64,000 nt of DNA from Curtobacterium sp. VKM Ac-1376. Lineage in GTDB: Bacteria > Actinomycetota > Actinomycetes > Actinomycetales > Microbacteriaceae. This document shows positions 48,040 to 56,996 of the stretch, piece by piece (position 1 is the first letter of the stretch; each line of letters begins with the position of its first letter). The position numbers were made by a program, and so were the translations under genes. Location: contig NZ_JADKRV010000001.1 of the NCBI RefSeq assembly GCF_015351025.1, positions 310,001 through 374,000 on the forward strand, read 5' to 3'. The notes under the pieces were generated by a model that searched no databases, was not told where the DNA came from, and worked only from the letters and a program-made list of their open reading frames with translations.

Positions 48040-49521
48040 ATGCCCGTCCGCCTGTCCCCGGAGACCCTCGACGAGATCGCCGCGAGCGGTGTCGCCGTCC
48101 CCACCTACGAGCGTGACGGCGTCATCGCCGGCATCGTCCACTTCGGCGTCGGCGGCTTCCACCGCGCCCACCAGGCGATGGTGATCGACCGGCTCCTGCA
48201 GCGGGGCGAGGCCCGCGAGTACGGCATCTGCGGGGTCGGTGTGCTCGAGCAGGACCGCCGGATGGCGACCGCGATGGCGGAGCAGGGCGGCCTGTACACA
48301 CTCGTCCTGAAGCACCCGGACGGTAGCCGAGAATCCCGCGTCATCGGCAGCATCGTCGACTACCTGCTCGCCGTCGACGAGCCCGACGCGGTCGTCGAGA
48401 AGATGGCGCACCCGGACACCAGGATCGTCAGCCTCACCATCACCGAGGGCGGCTACAACTTCGACCACGTCACCGGCGAGTTCGTCGCCGACGAGCCCGG
48501 CGTCGCCGCCGACCTGCGCGGTGACGGCCCGCCGCGCACCGTCTTCGGCCTGGTGGTCGAGGCACTGCGTCGACGACGCGACCGCGGACTCGACCCCTTC
48601 ACCGTGATGTCCTGCGACAACATCCAGGGCAACGGGCACGTCGCCCGCGCGATGTTCACCGCGTACGCCCGGCTGCAGGACCCGGCCTTCGCCGACTGGA
48701 TGGACGAGCACGTGTCGTTCCCGAACTCGATGGTCGACCGGATCACCCCGGTCACCGCCGACGAGGACCGCGCCTGGGTCCGCGACGAGCTCGGCATCGA
48801 CGAGGCCTGGCCCGTCGTCGCCGAGCCGTTCTTCCAGTGGGTGCTCGAGGACGACCACCCCGCCGGCCGACCGCCGTACGAGCGGGCCGACGTGCAGCTC
48901 GTCGACGACGTGGAGCCGTACGAGCTCATGAAGCTCCGGCTCCTCAACGCCAGCCACCAGGGGCTCTGCTACTTCGGGTACCTGTCCGGGTACCGCTACG
49001 CGCACGAGGCCACGCAGGACCCGGCGATCGCGACCTTCCTGCGCCGCTACATGGACGAAGAGGGATCACCGACGCTGCACCCGGTGCCCGGCATCGACCT
49101 CGAGGACTACAAGGCCACCCTGATCGAGCGCTTCCAGAACCCCGAGGTCCGCGACACCCTCGCCCGTCTCTGCGCCGAGTCGAGCGACCGGATCCCGAAG
49201 TGGCTGCTCCCCGTGGTGCGCGAGAACCTGGCCGCCGACCGTCCCGTCACCCTGTCCGCGGGCATCGTCGCGTCGTGGGCACGATACGACGAGGGCACCG
49301 ACGAGGCTGGCGATCCCATCGAGATCGTCGACCGGCTCGCCGAGCCGCTGCACCGCATCGCACTCACCCAGCGCGAGGACCGGCTCGCCTTCATCGCCAA
49401 CCGCCAGGTCTTCGGTGACCTGGTCGACGACGAACGGTTCGTCGCCGCGTACCGCGACGCGCTCGACGGGCTCATCGCCGACGGCGCGCACGCAACCGTC
49501 GAGCGTCTGTCGCGGTCCTGA
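48040..49521 (+). CDS. mannitol 2-dehydrogenase / fructuronate reductase family protein
   Basis: The ATG at 48040 is preceded by AAGGAG at ideal spacing and gives 493 residues, the usual length of this long-chain dehydrogenase family. Landmarks: GIVHFGVGGFHRAHQAMVIDRLL (NAD-binding, about 30-52), MSCDNIQGNGHVARAMF near 193, FPNSMVDRITPVT near 225 and the catalytic KLRLLNASHQGLCYFGYLSG near 298 (Lys, Asn, His). It interconverts mannitol and fructose or a related polyol/uronate pair. No transporter or kinase for polyols is adjacent, so the substrate is open. Confidence 0.88.
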   Translation: MPVRLSPETLDEIAASGVAVPTYERDGVIAGIVHFGVGGFHRAHQAMVIDRLLQRGEAREYGICGVGVLEQDRRMATAMAEQGGLYTLVLKHPDGSRESRVIGSIVDYLLAVDEPDAVVEKMAHPDTRIVSLTITEGGYNFDHVTGEFVADEPGVAADLRGDGPPRTVFGLVVEALRRRRDRGLDPFTVMSCDNIQGNGHVARAMFTAYARLQDPAFADWMDEHVSFPNSMVDRITPVTADEDRAWVRDELGIDEAWPVVAEPFFQWVLEDDHPAGRPPYERADVQLVDDVEPYELMKLRLLNASHQGLCYFGYLSGYRYAHEATQDPAIATFLRRYMDEEGSPTLHPVPGIDLEDYKATLIERFQNPEVRDTLARLCAESSDRIPKWLLPVVRENLAADRPVTLSAGIVASWARYDEGTDEAGDPIEIVDRLAEPLHRIALTQREDRLAFIANRQVFGDLVDDERFVAAYRDALDGLIADGAHATVERLSRS

Positions 49522-49528
49522 TACGCGG

Positions 49529-49584
49529 CGGACGGGAGGCCCGTGGGGACGCCGCCACCCTCCCTCGCGAGCTCGGTCGGCGCG
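49529..49584. repeat. dispersed intergenic repeat, copy 2
   Basis: Closely related to 42255-42311 and located eight bases after the mannitol dehydrogenase stop. It starts with CGGACGGGAGGCCCGTGG, linking it also to the GGAGGCCCGG palindromes. No perfect hairpin. The stretch up to 49681 holds nothing else I can support. Confidence 0.55.
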
Positions 49585-49681
49585 TACCGTATTGGGCTCG
49601 TGGCAGCGGCGACGCGGGCGGCCGTGACGGCGCTGTCGGACTGACGCCGCTGTCGGACCGACGCCGCACCGTCGGAGGTGC

Positions 49682-50671
49682 TCAGCGGAGCGTGCTCGCC
49701 CAGCGCCCGACGGCGTCGTACGCCTGTTCCCGCACGTCCGGCGCGGACAGCACCACGTCGTGCAGCGCGCCCGAGAGTCGACGGACGGTGACCTCGTCGC
49801 CGAGGGACAGCGCTCGGTGTGCCACGGTGTCGACGTTCAGGGCGACGTCCGCGTGGGCCATCCCCGGGTCCCACCGCGGCTGGAGCATGCTCTTGTCGCT
49901 CAGCATCACGAGGACGGGGACCGCGATGCCGAGCCCCTTCTCGACCTGCGCCTGCCCGTCGAACACGGCGGCGAGCCAACCCGGGTGCAGCGGGAAGCCG
50001 CGCTCCGGGCGCCACTGCTGGTCGTACGTCCACGAGCCCTCGCCCTCGGCGGAGACCGTGCGGGTGTAGAAGCCCGGGTCGACGGCGGGGATCGGCGCGA
50101 GCGGGTTCCGGCGAGCACCGAGCTTGATGACCGGTGCGACGATCGCCCGACCGACGGCGGTGGCCTGGAACTCGAGCCAGGGGCTGTTCAGCACCAGGCC
50201 GTGCACGAGACCCGGGTGCCGGGCCGCCCAGAGCGACAGGGTCAGGCCGCCCGTGGAGTGGCCCATCGGGACGAGTCGACGGTTGGAGGAGTCGGGGTGC
50301 TCGGCGGAGATCGCGTCGAGTGCGGCGGCGATGTCCTCGTCGTACACGGCCAGGTCGTCGACGTTGCCGGGAGTCTGGTGCGGTCGGAGGCTCCGGCCGT
50401 ACTTCCGCAGGTCGAGCGCGTGGAACCGGGCGCCGAGCCGTTCGAGCCGTTCGGCGAGCTCGACCTGGAAGAAGTAGTCCGACCACCCGTGCACGTACAG
50501 CACATCGACGCCGTGCAGGGGCCCGCGACCGTGCAGCAGCATGTCGGTCGGGGTGTGCCGGCGGCGGACCAGGGTGGCGACGACGGGGCCCTCGGAGTCG
50601 GTGCCGAGCGGCAGCTCCAGCCGCTCGTACGGCGCTCCGAGCACGTCCTCGTGCCACCCCCGGTCCGTCAT
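49682..50671 (-). CDS. alpha/beta hydrolase (serine aminopeptidase/lysophospholipase type)
   Basis: From the ATG at 50671 the product has 329 residues. It shows VLYVHGWSDYFFQVELAERL (HG oxyanion loop near 63), the elbow GHSTGGL with Ser near 139, and a C-terminal His in SGALHDVVLSAPDVR. This matches the Hydrolase_4 family, which includes monoacylglycerol lipases and lysophospholipases. Three bases or so separate it from the quinone oxidoreductase upstream region on the same strand, but they read in series: oxidoreductase start is further upstream, so an operon is possible. Confidence 0.82.
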   Translation of the reverse strand: MTDRGWHEDVLGAPYERLELPLGTDSEGPVVATLVRRRHTPTDMLLHGRGPLHGVDVLYVHGWSDYFFQVELAERLERLGARFHALDLRKYGRSLRPHQTPGNVDDLAVYDEDIAAALDAISAEHPDSSNRRLVPMGHSTGGLTLSLWAARHPGLVHGLVLNSPWLEFQATAVGRAIVAPVIKLGARRNPLAPIPAVDPGFYTRTVSAEGEGSWTYDQQWRPERGFPLHPGWLAAVFDGQAQVEKGLGIAVPVLVMLSDKSMLQPRWDPGMAHADVALNVDTVAHRALSLGDEVTVRRLSGALHDVVLSAPDVREQAYDAVGRWASTLR

Positions 50672-50718
50672 GCGCCGAGCGTATCCGGCGCGGCTGCGGG
50701 TGGTGGTGGTGCTGCGGC

Positions 50719-51651
50719 TCACTCCGCCAGGACCACGACCTTGCCGGTGACGCGTCCCGCGCTCGCCTCGGCGTGCAGGGCGGGCAGCTCGTCGAGTGTG
50801 ATGCGCCGCGTGCCCTCCACGGTGAGCGCCCCGGCGTCGACCAGGGACACCAGTTCCGTCAGCCGCTCACGGTTCCGGAGGACGAACACCGTCGCCGCAC
50901 GGACCCCTCGGGTCTCGTCGCCCGGGGTGGCCATGAACGCGGTGGTGCTGACGACCGCGCCGCCGTCCCGCACGAGCGAGACGAGCGCTGCGAACTCCTC
51001 GGGGTCGATCGGCGCCAGGTTGAGGAGCACGTCGACGGGTTCGGTCACGGCGGTCTGGACGTCGGTCGTGGTGTGGTCGATCACCTCGTCCGCCCCGGCT
51101 GCCCGGACCGCGCCGATGCTGCGCGGGCTGGCCGTCGCGGTGACGTGCACCCCGGCCCGGACCGCCAGCTGGATCGCGTACTTGCCGACCACGCCGCCGG
51201 CGCCCACGATCAGCACCCGCTGGCCCGCCTCGAGCCGACCGTCGTCGAACAGGGCCTGCCAGGCGGTGAGGGCAACCGAGGGCAGTCCCGCGGCGTCGGC
51301 CAGCGGGATGCTCGTCGGCGCCGCGACGACGGCGTCGGCCGGGGCGATGACGTACTCGGCAGCCCCGCCGTCGCGTTCCATCGGCAGGAACGCGATGACC
51401 GCGTCGCCCACGGTGAGTCCGTCGACGCCCTCGCCGAGCGCGTCGACGGTGCCGGAGACGTCGTAGCCCGGCACGTGCGGCAGCTCGATCGGGATCGGCA
51501 GGAACCCCGCCCGCATGCCGTTGTCCGCTGCGCTGAACGCCGAGGCGGCGACGCGGAGTCGCACCTGCCCGGCTTCCGGAGCGGGGGTCTCGACGTCCTC
51601 GATGCGGAGCACCTCGGGACCGCCGACCTCGTGGAACCGTGCTGCCTTCAT
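50719..51651 (-). CDS. zinc-free NADP-dependent quinone oxidoreductase (MDR family)
   Basis: A 310-residue medium-chain dehydrogenase/reductase from the ATG at 51651. The N-terminus MKAARFHEVGGPEVLRIEDV is typical of quinone oxidoreductases. The Rossmann fold shows VLIVGAGGVVGKYAIQLAVRAGVHVTATAS near 150-180. It lacks the structural zinc cysteines of alcohol dehydrogenases. The enzyme reduces quinones or enones with NADPH. It is divergent from a MarR gene, with two operator-like palindromes between them, suggesting electrophile-induced expression. Confidence 0.88.
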   Translation of the reverse strand: MKAARFHEVGGPEVLRIEDVETPAPEAGQVRLRVAASAFSAADNGMRAGFLPIPIELPHVPGYDVSGTVDALGEGVDGLTVGDAVIAFLPMERDGGAAEYVIAPADAVVAAPTSIPLADAAGLPSVALTAWQALFDDGRLEAGQRVLIVGAGGVVGKYAIQLAVRAGVHVTATASPRSIGAVRAAGADEVIDHTTTDVQTAVTEPVDVLLNLAPIDPEEFAALVSLVRDGGAVVSTTAFMATPGDETRGVRAATVFVLRNRERLTELVSLVDAGALTVEGTRRITLDELPALHAEASAGRVTGKVVVLAE

Positions 51652-51682
51652 GATCGTGCCTCTCGTCGGGTGGTGCTGATGT

Positions 51683-51736
51683 GCTTCGACTTCGAAGCAA
51701 CTGCTGCCGACGCTAGCACTGTTTCGAACTCGAAGC
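51683..51736. promoter_or_regulatory. two MarR operators between divergent genes
   Basis: GCTTCGA-CT-TCGAAGC (51683-51698) and GTTTCGA-AC-TCGAAGC (51721-51736) are two copies of one palindrome, the first perfect. Each lies 20-32 bases upstream of one of the divergent start codons, so the MarR protein probably represses both directions. Confidence 0.78.
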
Positions 51737-51755
51737 AACGGGTAGGATGGATCCC

Positions 51756-52250
51756 ATGACCGACGTGCCGAACTCCGTGTCCCCGACGCAGCTCGCGGCG
51801 TACTTCGCCTTCACCGAGGTGAGTGGCCTGCTCCGCCACGGCATCGAGCAGCAGCTGCGCGACGTCGGCGGACTCAGCTACGTGCAGTTCCACGTGCTCG
51901 CGCGGCTCGGCGACGCCCCGGGTGGGCAGCAGCGGATGACCGACCTGGCCGACGGGGTCGTCTACAGCCGGAGCGGACTGACCTACCAGGCGCAGTTGCT
52001 CGACCAGCGCGGGCTCGTCACGCGTGGCCCGTCACCCGACGACGAGCGCAGCACCGTCGTCACGATCACCGAGGCCGGCCGGGCAGCGCTCGCTGAGGTG
52101 TTCCCCGGGCACATCGAGACGCTGCACAGCCTGCTGTTCGCGACGATGTCGGACGCCGACGTCGACGACCTCGCACGAATCCTCGGCGGTGCTGCCGAGC
52201 ACCTCCGCGCGAACCCACCGCGCTCAGCGAGCACGCGCCGGCGCGGCTGA
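51756..52250 (+). CDS. MarR family transcriptional regulator
   Basis: A 164-residue protein from the ATG at 51756 (GGATGG upstream; the ATG at 51747 is the alternative). The winged helix lies in LSYVQFHVLARLGDAPGGQQRMTDLADGVVYSRSGLTYQAQLLDQRGLVTR, and the wing in GPSPDDERSTVVTITEAG. No cysteine is positioned like that of OhrR, so it likely responds to a bound ligand. Divergent arrangement and operators point to the quinone oxidoreductase gene as its target. Confidence 0.86.
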   Translation: MTDVPNSVSPTQLAAYFAFTEVSGLLRHGIEQQLRDVGGLSYVQFHVLARLGDAPGGQQRMTDLADGVVYSRSGLTYQAQLLDQRGLVTRGPSPDDERSTVVTITEAGRAALAEVFPGHIETLHSLLFATMSDADVDDLARILGGAAEHLRANPPRSASTRRRG

Positions 52251-52270
52251 CGGCGTGGCGTGCGGATGCA

Positions 52271-52471
52271 CTAGCTCCGGGGCGCGCGCACCAGGTAGAG
52301 GGTCACGGCACCGACGACGATCGACGCGATGATCAGCGCCCATGCGAGCACGATCACCGGGCCGTCCCAGGGTGTGAACAGCAACCCGACGCCCGCCACG
52401 AGCGCGACGGCTGCGGCGATGAGTGCGAGGCGGTGCGGTCGTACCGGAGCGGTGCGTGTCACGGGTCTCAC
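52271..52471 (-). CDS. small two-helix membrane protein
   Basis: A 66-residue protein from a GTG. Basic N-terminus, then two hydrophobic helices (LALIAAAVALVAGVGLLF and VIVLAWALIIASIVVGAVTLYLV) and a short basic end. No family recognised beyond a generic small actinobacterial membrane protein. It is convergent with the marR gene. Confidence 0.6.
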   Translation of the reverse strand: MRPVTRTAPVRPHRLALIAAAVALVAGVGLLFTPWDGPVIVLAWALIIASIVVGAVTLYLVRAPRS

Positions 52472-52508
52472 CGTACGCGCTCGGTCTGGGTGCGGGGCGG
52501 CCGGGCGC

Positions 52509-52751
52509 TCAGGCCCGCAGCCTCGCCGCGCGCCTCGTGACCGCCGCCGCGACGAGTGCGGCGACCCCGAGCACGAGGCCGATCGCGCCGAACAGCGCGC
52601 CGAGCAACATCAGGACCCCGGCACCGATGTTGACCCCGCCCTCGCCCGAGTCGTCCGCGATCGCGTACCCGCCGAGGAACGCCGACAGGAAGGCCACGAC
52701 GAGGAACGCCGTGCAGAGGATGTGCAGGACGCGGGGCGCTACCGGGGCCAT
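52509..52751 (-). CDS. small membrane protein
   Basis: An 80-residue protein from the ATG at 52751 with two hydrophobic helices (VLHILCTAFLVVAFLSAFLGGY and IGAGVLMLLGALFGAIGLVLGVAALVAAAV) and a basic C-terminus. Function unknown. It is transcribed toward the other small membrane protein, which may be in the same unit. The divergent penicillin-binding protein gene begins 184 bases away. Confidence 0.58.
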   Translation of the reverse strand: MAPVAPRVLHILCTAFLVVAFLSAFLGGYAIADDSGEGGVNIGAGVLMLLGALFGAIGLVLGVAALVAAAVTRRAARLRA

Positions 52752-52935
52752 GCCGTCTCGTTCCGTGGTGGAGGGGGTACCGGATCGTAGCGCGGTGTCG
52801 CGGCGCCGACCGACCCCGGCACTTTCCCAGCGGACACGACGGTGTTCTGCGGCGAAGTCCCGGCGACCGCCCGAGCAGGACTGGGACGCTCCTCGGACCG
52901 CGCCGCTGGTGGCGCGACGAGGGGGAACGACGACG

Positions 52936-54990
52936 ATGACGATGAGACGTGCAGGGGGAGCCACGCTCGGCTTCGTGGGCGGCAGTGTGCTCGCGGGCCT
53001 GATGGTGAGCGTCGGGGTGACACCGGTGATCGCGGTCGCCGGCGTCGGAACGACCTCGGCGATCGGGGTGTTCGAGTCGCTGCCCGAGAACATCGAGATC
53101 GGTGATCTGCCGCAGCGCAACCAGATCTGGGCGTACCGCAGTGGCGAGCCCGTGCACCTGGCGAACGTGTGGGACCAGGACCGGCAGGAGCTGACGCTCG
53201 AGCAGATCAGCGACGAGCTGGAGCACGCAGCGGTCGACGGTGAGGACAAGCGGTTCTACGAGACCGGCGGCGTGGACGCGACGTCGGTCGTCCGGTCGCT
53301 CGTCGGCGTGGCCGCATCTGGCGGCGAGGGCGGCTCGGGCGGGTCGACGCTGACGATGCAGCTCGTCCGGAACATCAAGATCCAGCAGGCGAGCGAACTG
53401 CCCACCGCCGAGGAGCGCGAGGCCGCGTACAAGGAGGCGACCCGGCGGACACCGCAGCGGAAGCTCGCCGAGATGAAGCTCGCGATCAGCCTGGCGAAGC
53501 AGTACACGAAGCAGCAGATCCTGGCGGCGTACCTGAACATCGCCTACTTCGGCGACCAGACCTACGGCGTGCAGTCGGCGGCGCAGCACTACTACGGCAA
53601 GTCGGCGACCGACCTGACCCCGGCCGAGGCGGCGTCCCTCATCGCGATCGTGCAGTGGCCGGAGCGACGGGACCTGTCGACGCCGGACCACCACCGCGAC
53701 AACGCCGCCCGGCGGAACGTCATCCTGCGGTCGATGCACGAGCAGGGGCACCTGTCGACCGAGGAGTACCGCACGGCTCGACTGTCCCGCGTCGCCGACT
53801 CCGTCCACCTGACGGCACCGGAGCAGGGGTGCGAGGCGGTCGAGATGGGCGCGGAGTTCTTCTGCGACCACGCGACGACCATCGCCGAGCGGCTCCCGCA
53901 ACTCGGTGCGACGAAGCAGCAGCGGGCGGACGCCTGGCGTACCGGCGGGTACCGGATCCAGACCACGCTCGACCTCGACCTGAACGCGGAGCAGAAGCAG
54001 CTGCTCGATCAGTACGACCCGAAGACCGAGACGCGGCTGGCGCTCGGGGCGACGCTCAACACCGTCGAGGCGGGGACCGGGCGGGTGCTCACGATGGCGC
54101 AGAACACCGACTACGACCGGTCGGTGCAGGCGCCCCGGACCGCGACCTCGCTGAACTACGCGACCGACGAGGCGGACGGCAGCTCGACCGGGTTCCAGAC
54201 CGGGTCGACCTACAAGATGTTCACGCTGCTCGCGTGGATCGAGGCCGGCCGGAGCCCGGACACGGTCGTCAACGGCACACCGCACCCGCACAGCGAGTGG
54301 ACCGCCTGCGGCGAACCAGCGTCCGCGTTCTGGCAGCCGAAGAACGACTCACCCGGTCAGCGCGGTCCGTACTCGGTGCGTGCGGCGACGGCGCAGTCGG
54401 TGAACGCCGCCTACCAGTCGATGGCCGAGCAGCTCGACCTCTGCGACATCCGCGACGTGGCGAAGCGGCTCGGCGTGCACCTGGCGAGCGGCGGCGAGCT
54501 GCCCTGGAACCCGGCGTCCCTGCTCGGGACCGAGAGCATCGCGCCGCTGACGATGGCATCGGCGTACGCCGGCATCGCGAACGGCGGACGCTTCTGCGCG
54601 CCGGTGGTCGTCGACCAGGTGATCGCTCCAGACGGTGAGGAGCTCGGCGGGCAGCCGCGCACCTGCTCGCAGGCGGTGTCCCCGCAGACCGCGGCCACCG
54701 CGTTCGACGTCATGCAGGGCGCGTTCCGGGGCGGCACGGCGAGCGGTGGGCAGACCCCGGACGGTGCGACCCTGTTCGGCAAGACCGGCACCACGGACGC
54801 GGCCGACCAGGTGTGGCTGGTGGGCGGGACCTCGCGTGCGGTCACGGCCTACTGGCAGGGCAACACGGACGGCGCGAAGCACAACCTGCGGTCGTTCTCC
54901 AACGGCCAGGGTGGCACCTACGCGGGATCGCGCGCGGCCGTCTGGCGCGAGGCGCAGACGGCGGTGAACGCCGCGCTGCCGGTCGGCTGA
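52936..54990 (+). CDS. class A penicillin-binding protein (transglycosylase/transpeptidase)
   Basis: From an ATG at 52936 the product has 684 residues with one N-terminal membrane helix. The glycosyltransferase 51 domain has the catalytic EDKRFYETGGVD near 101, GGSTLTMQLVRNI near 135, and RKLAEMKLAISLAKQYTKQQILAAYLN. The transpeptidase domain has the active Ser in GSTYKMF near 425, SVN near 488 and KTGTTD near 615. It polymerises and cross-links peptidoglycan outside the membrane. Single gene, ended by a hairpin convergent with the iron transport unit. Confidence 0.92.
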   Translation: MTMRRAGGATLGFVGGSVLAGLMVSVGVTPVIAVAGVGTTSAIGVFESLPENIEIGDLPQRNQIWAYRSGEPVHLANVWDQDRQELTLEQISDELEHAAVDGEDKRFYETGGVDATSVVRSLVGVAASGGEGGSGGSTLTMQLVRNIKIQQASELPTAEEREAAYKEATRRTPQRKLAEMKLAISLAKQYTKQQILAAYLNIAYFGDQTYGVQSAAQHYYGKSATDLTPAEAASLIAIVQWPERRDLSTPDHHRDNAARRNVILRSMHEQGHLSTEEYRTARLSRVADSVHLTAPEQGCEAVEMGAEFFCDHATTIAERLPQLGATKQQRADAWRTGGYRIQTTLDLDLNAEQKQLLDQYDPKTETRLALGATLNTVEAGTGRVLTMAQNTDYDRSVQAPRTATSLNYATDEADGSSTGFQTGSTYKMFTLLAWIEAGRSPDTVVNGTPHPHSEWTACGEPASAFWQPKNDSPGQRGPYSVRAATAQSVNAAYQSMAEQLDLCDIRDVAKRLGVHLASGGELPWNPASLLGTESIAPLTMASAYAGIANGGRFCAPVVVDQVIAPDGEELGGQPRTCSQAVSPQTAATAFDVMQGAFRGGTASGGQTPDGATLFGKTGTTDAADQVWLVGGTSRAVTAYWQGNTDGAKHNLRSFSNGQGGTYAGSRAAVWREAQTAVNAALPVG

Positions 54991-55018
54991 CGGCCCGGAA
55001 CGCGACCACGAACGGACC

Positions 55019-55050
55019 GGAGGCGCAGTGCCAGCTGGCACCGCGCCTCC
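55019..55050. terminator. palindrome between convergent genes
   Basis: A 16-bp inverted repeat with one mismatch (55019-55050), no loop beyond the centre AGCT. It lies between the rightward PBP gene and the leftward iron-binding gene and may serve both. It shares the centre GTGCCAGCTGGCACCG with the palindrome at 60176-60223. Confidence 0.75.
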
Positions 55051-55071
55051 AGGCCGCTCCGGGGGTGCGTT

Positions 55072-56091
55072 CTACGACAGCTTCTTGCTGTCCTCGAGCC
55101 AGCCCGCGAGCTTGGTCATGTAGTCGGCCTGGGATGCGTAGTCGAGGGCCGGGAACGTCCAGCTGTGCACCTGGCCGGCCTCGAGCGCGGCGTTGTCGGC
55201 GAAGGTCGGCTGCTTCTCCAGATCCGCGACCTGGTAGCCCTGCTGCGACAGCAGCAGCACGTCGCCGGTGATCTGGCCGGCGTTCTCCCACGAGTAGATG
55301 CCCCAGTAGAAGCCCTTCGGCTTCGGGTTCACGAAGTCGACGCCGTACGACGCGTACATCTGCAGGGACGGCTCGTCGGTCGGACGAGTGACGTACGCGC
55401 CGTCGCCGTCGGCGTACATCGAGACGACCGACAGGTCCTTGTCCTTCGCGACCTTCTCGAGCTCGTCGGCTGCGGTGTCGAAGCGCTCCTCGGCGGCGTC
55501 GACCGTCGACTCCTTCGCACCGAGCGACTCGGACAGTTCCGCGATCTCCTCGATGACGTCCTCGCCCTCGCCGCCCCACTTGACCTGGACGACGGGAGCG
55601 ATCGCCGTGATCTGCTTCTCCTGCGCCGTGTCCTTGAAGCCGTAGCCGGGCTGCGTGGTGTCGAGCGTGCCCTTCGCGTCGGTCGGGTAGACCGAGGTCA
55701 CGACGAGGTCGGGCTTCAGCGCGGCGAGCTGCTCGAGATCGATGTCGCCGTACGCGGTGCCGAGCTGGGTGATGCCGTCGGTGTCGAGGTCCTTGAACCG
55801 GGCGTCCTTCGCCATCGTCAGCTGGCCGAAGGTGGCGACGGGCTTCAGGCCGTACTCGATGAACGAGAGTGCGATGTCGTTCAGGACGACGACGCGCTTC
55901 GGCGTGTGGTCGACCTTCACGGTCGCACCGGTGGCGTCCTCGTACGACCAGGCACCGGACGAGGCGGTGTCGCCGTCGTTGTCGGAGTCGTTCGAGGTGC
56001 CGGTGCTCGAGCAGCCGGTCAGGAGGAGTGCCGAGACGGTCACGGAGGTCAGGAGGGCGGCGCGCAGGTGGCCACGTCGGAAGGTCTTCAC
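55072..56091 (-). CDS. iron-siderophore ABC transporter substrate-binding lipoprotein
   Basis: A 339-residue protein from a GTG at 56091. The lipoprotein signal ends SALLLTGC (Cys27). The FecB/BtuF-like fold shows VDHTPKRVVVLNDIALSFIEYGLKPVATFG and a long bridging helix after LKPDLVVTS. It binds a ferric siderophore outside the cell for the permeases encoded upstream. An iron box ends one base before its start codon, which also implies separate iron control and a possible leaderless mRNA. Confidence 0.9.
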   Translation of the reverse strand: MKTFRRGHLRAALLTSVTVSALLLTGCSSTGTSNDSDNDGDTASSGAWSYEDATGATVKVDHTPKRVVVLNDIALSFIEYGLKPVATFGQLTMAKDARFKDLDTDGITQLGTAYGDIDLEQLAALKPDLVVTSVYPTDAKGTLDTTQPGYGFKDTAQEKQITAIAPVVQVKWGGEGEDVIEEIAELSESLGAKESTVDAAEERFDTAADELEKVAKDKDLSVVSMYADGDGAYVTRPTDEPSLQMYASYGVDFVNPKPKGFYWGIYSWENAGQITGDVLLLSQQGYQVADLEKQPTFADNAALEAGQVHSWTFPALDYASQADYMTKLAGWLEDSKKLS

Positions 56092-56092
56092 G

Positions 56093-56111
56093 TTAGGAGA
56101 GGCTAACCTAA
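56093..56111 (-). promoter_or_regulatory. iron box upstream of the siderophore-binding gene
   Basis: Read on the minus strand, TTAGGTTAGCCTCTCCTAA matches the DtxR/IdeR consensus with a few changes in one half. It overlaps the last three codons of the ATPase gene: its TTAGGTTAG encodes Leu-Gly-stop. It gives the binding-protein gene its own iron-regulated promoter inside the operon. Confidence 0.85.
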
Positions 56112-56996
56112 GTTCGCGGCACTCGCCAGCGCGTCTTCTGTTTTCGTGCTCGGGGCCGCGTGCTCGGTCGGGGCATCCGGAACGGGGTCGTGCTCGTCCG
56201 CCTCGGGCACGATCATCGGCGCACCGGTCACCGGGTCCGGGAACACACGGGCGTGCAGGCCGAAGGCGTGCTCGAGCAGTGCCGGGGTGAGGACCTCGTG
56301 CGGAGCGCCGTCGGCCACGACCCCGCCGTCGTGCAGCACGACGAGCCGGTCCGAGTACCGCGCCGCGAGCGACAGGTCGTGCAGCACCATGACGATCGTC
56401 GACCCCTGCTCGCGGTTCAGCCGGCGCACCAGGCGCAGGACCTCGAGCTGGTGGGCCAGGTCGAGGTAGGTCGTCGGCTCGTCGAGCAGGAGTGTCTCGG
56501 CCTGCTGCGCGACGACGAGGGCGATCCAGGCGCGCTGGCGCTGCCCGCCGGACAGGCTGGCGACGTCACGGTGCGCGACCTCGGTCAGCCCGGTGGCGGC
56601 GATCGCGTCCTCGGCGACGGCGGCGTCCTCGGCGGTCCACGGCTTCGCCCACGACTGGTGCGGGTTCCGACCGCGCATGACCAGGTCGAGCACGCTCGTG
56701 CCGGCCGGGGCGACGGGGGACTGCGGCAGGATCGCGAGCTTCCGGGCCACCTGGCGGTTCGGCTCCTTGCGGATCGGGACCCCGTCGAGGTGGACCTCGC
56801 CGGCCTGCGGCTTGAGGACACGGCCGAACGCCTTGAGCAGGGTCGACTTGCCGCAGCCGTTCGCGCCGAGGAACGTCGTGACCGAGCCGCGCTCGATGCG
56901 CAGGTCGAGGTCGCGCAGCACGGGGTGCCGGTCGTAGCCGACGGACAGGCCCTTGGCTTCGAGCACGGGGGTGTCGTGCTGGTGGTGTGTCGTCAT
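56103..56996 (-). CDS. iron-siderophore ABC transporter ATP-binding protein
   Basis: A 297-residue protein starting at the ATG at 56996. Walker A GANGCGKST is at 44-52, Q-loop LPQSPVAPAG near 92, signature LSGGQRQR near 148, Walker B LLLDEPT near 168 and H-loop LHDLSLA near 203; this is the FecE/FhuC pattern. The C-terminal 40 residues are an Asp/Pro/Glu-rich extension. The start overlaps the end of the permease gene. The ATPase powers uptake of ferric siderophores. Confidence 0.93.
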   Translation of the reverse strand: MTTHHQHDTPVLEAKGLSVGYDRHPVLRDLDLRIERGSVTTFLGANGCGKSTLLKAFGRVLKPQAGEVHLDGVPIRKEPNRQVARKLAILPQSPVAPAGTSVLDLVMRGRNPHQSWAKPWTAEDAAVAEDAIAATGLTEVAHRDVASLSGGQRQRAWIALVVAQQAETLLLDEPTTYLDLAHQLEVLRLVRRLNREQGSTIVMVLHDLSLAARYSDRLVVLHDGGVVADGAPHEVLTPALLEHAFGLHARVFPDPVTGAPMIVPEADEHDPVPDAPTEHAAPSTKTEDALASAANLG

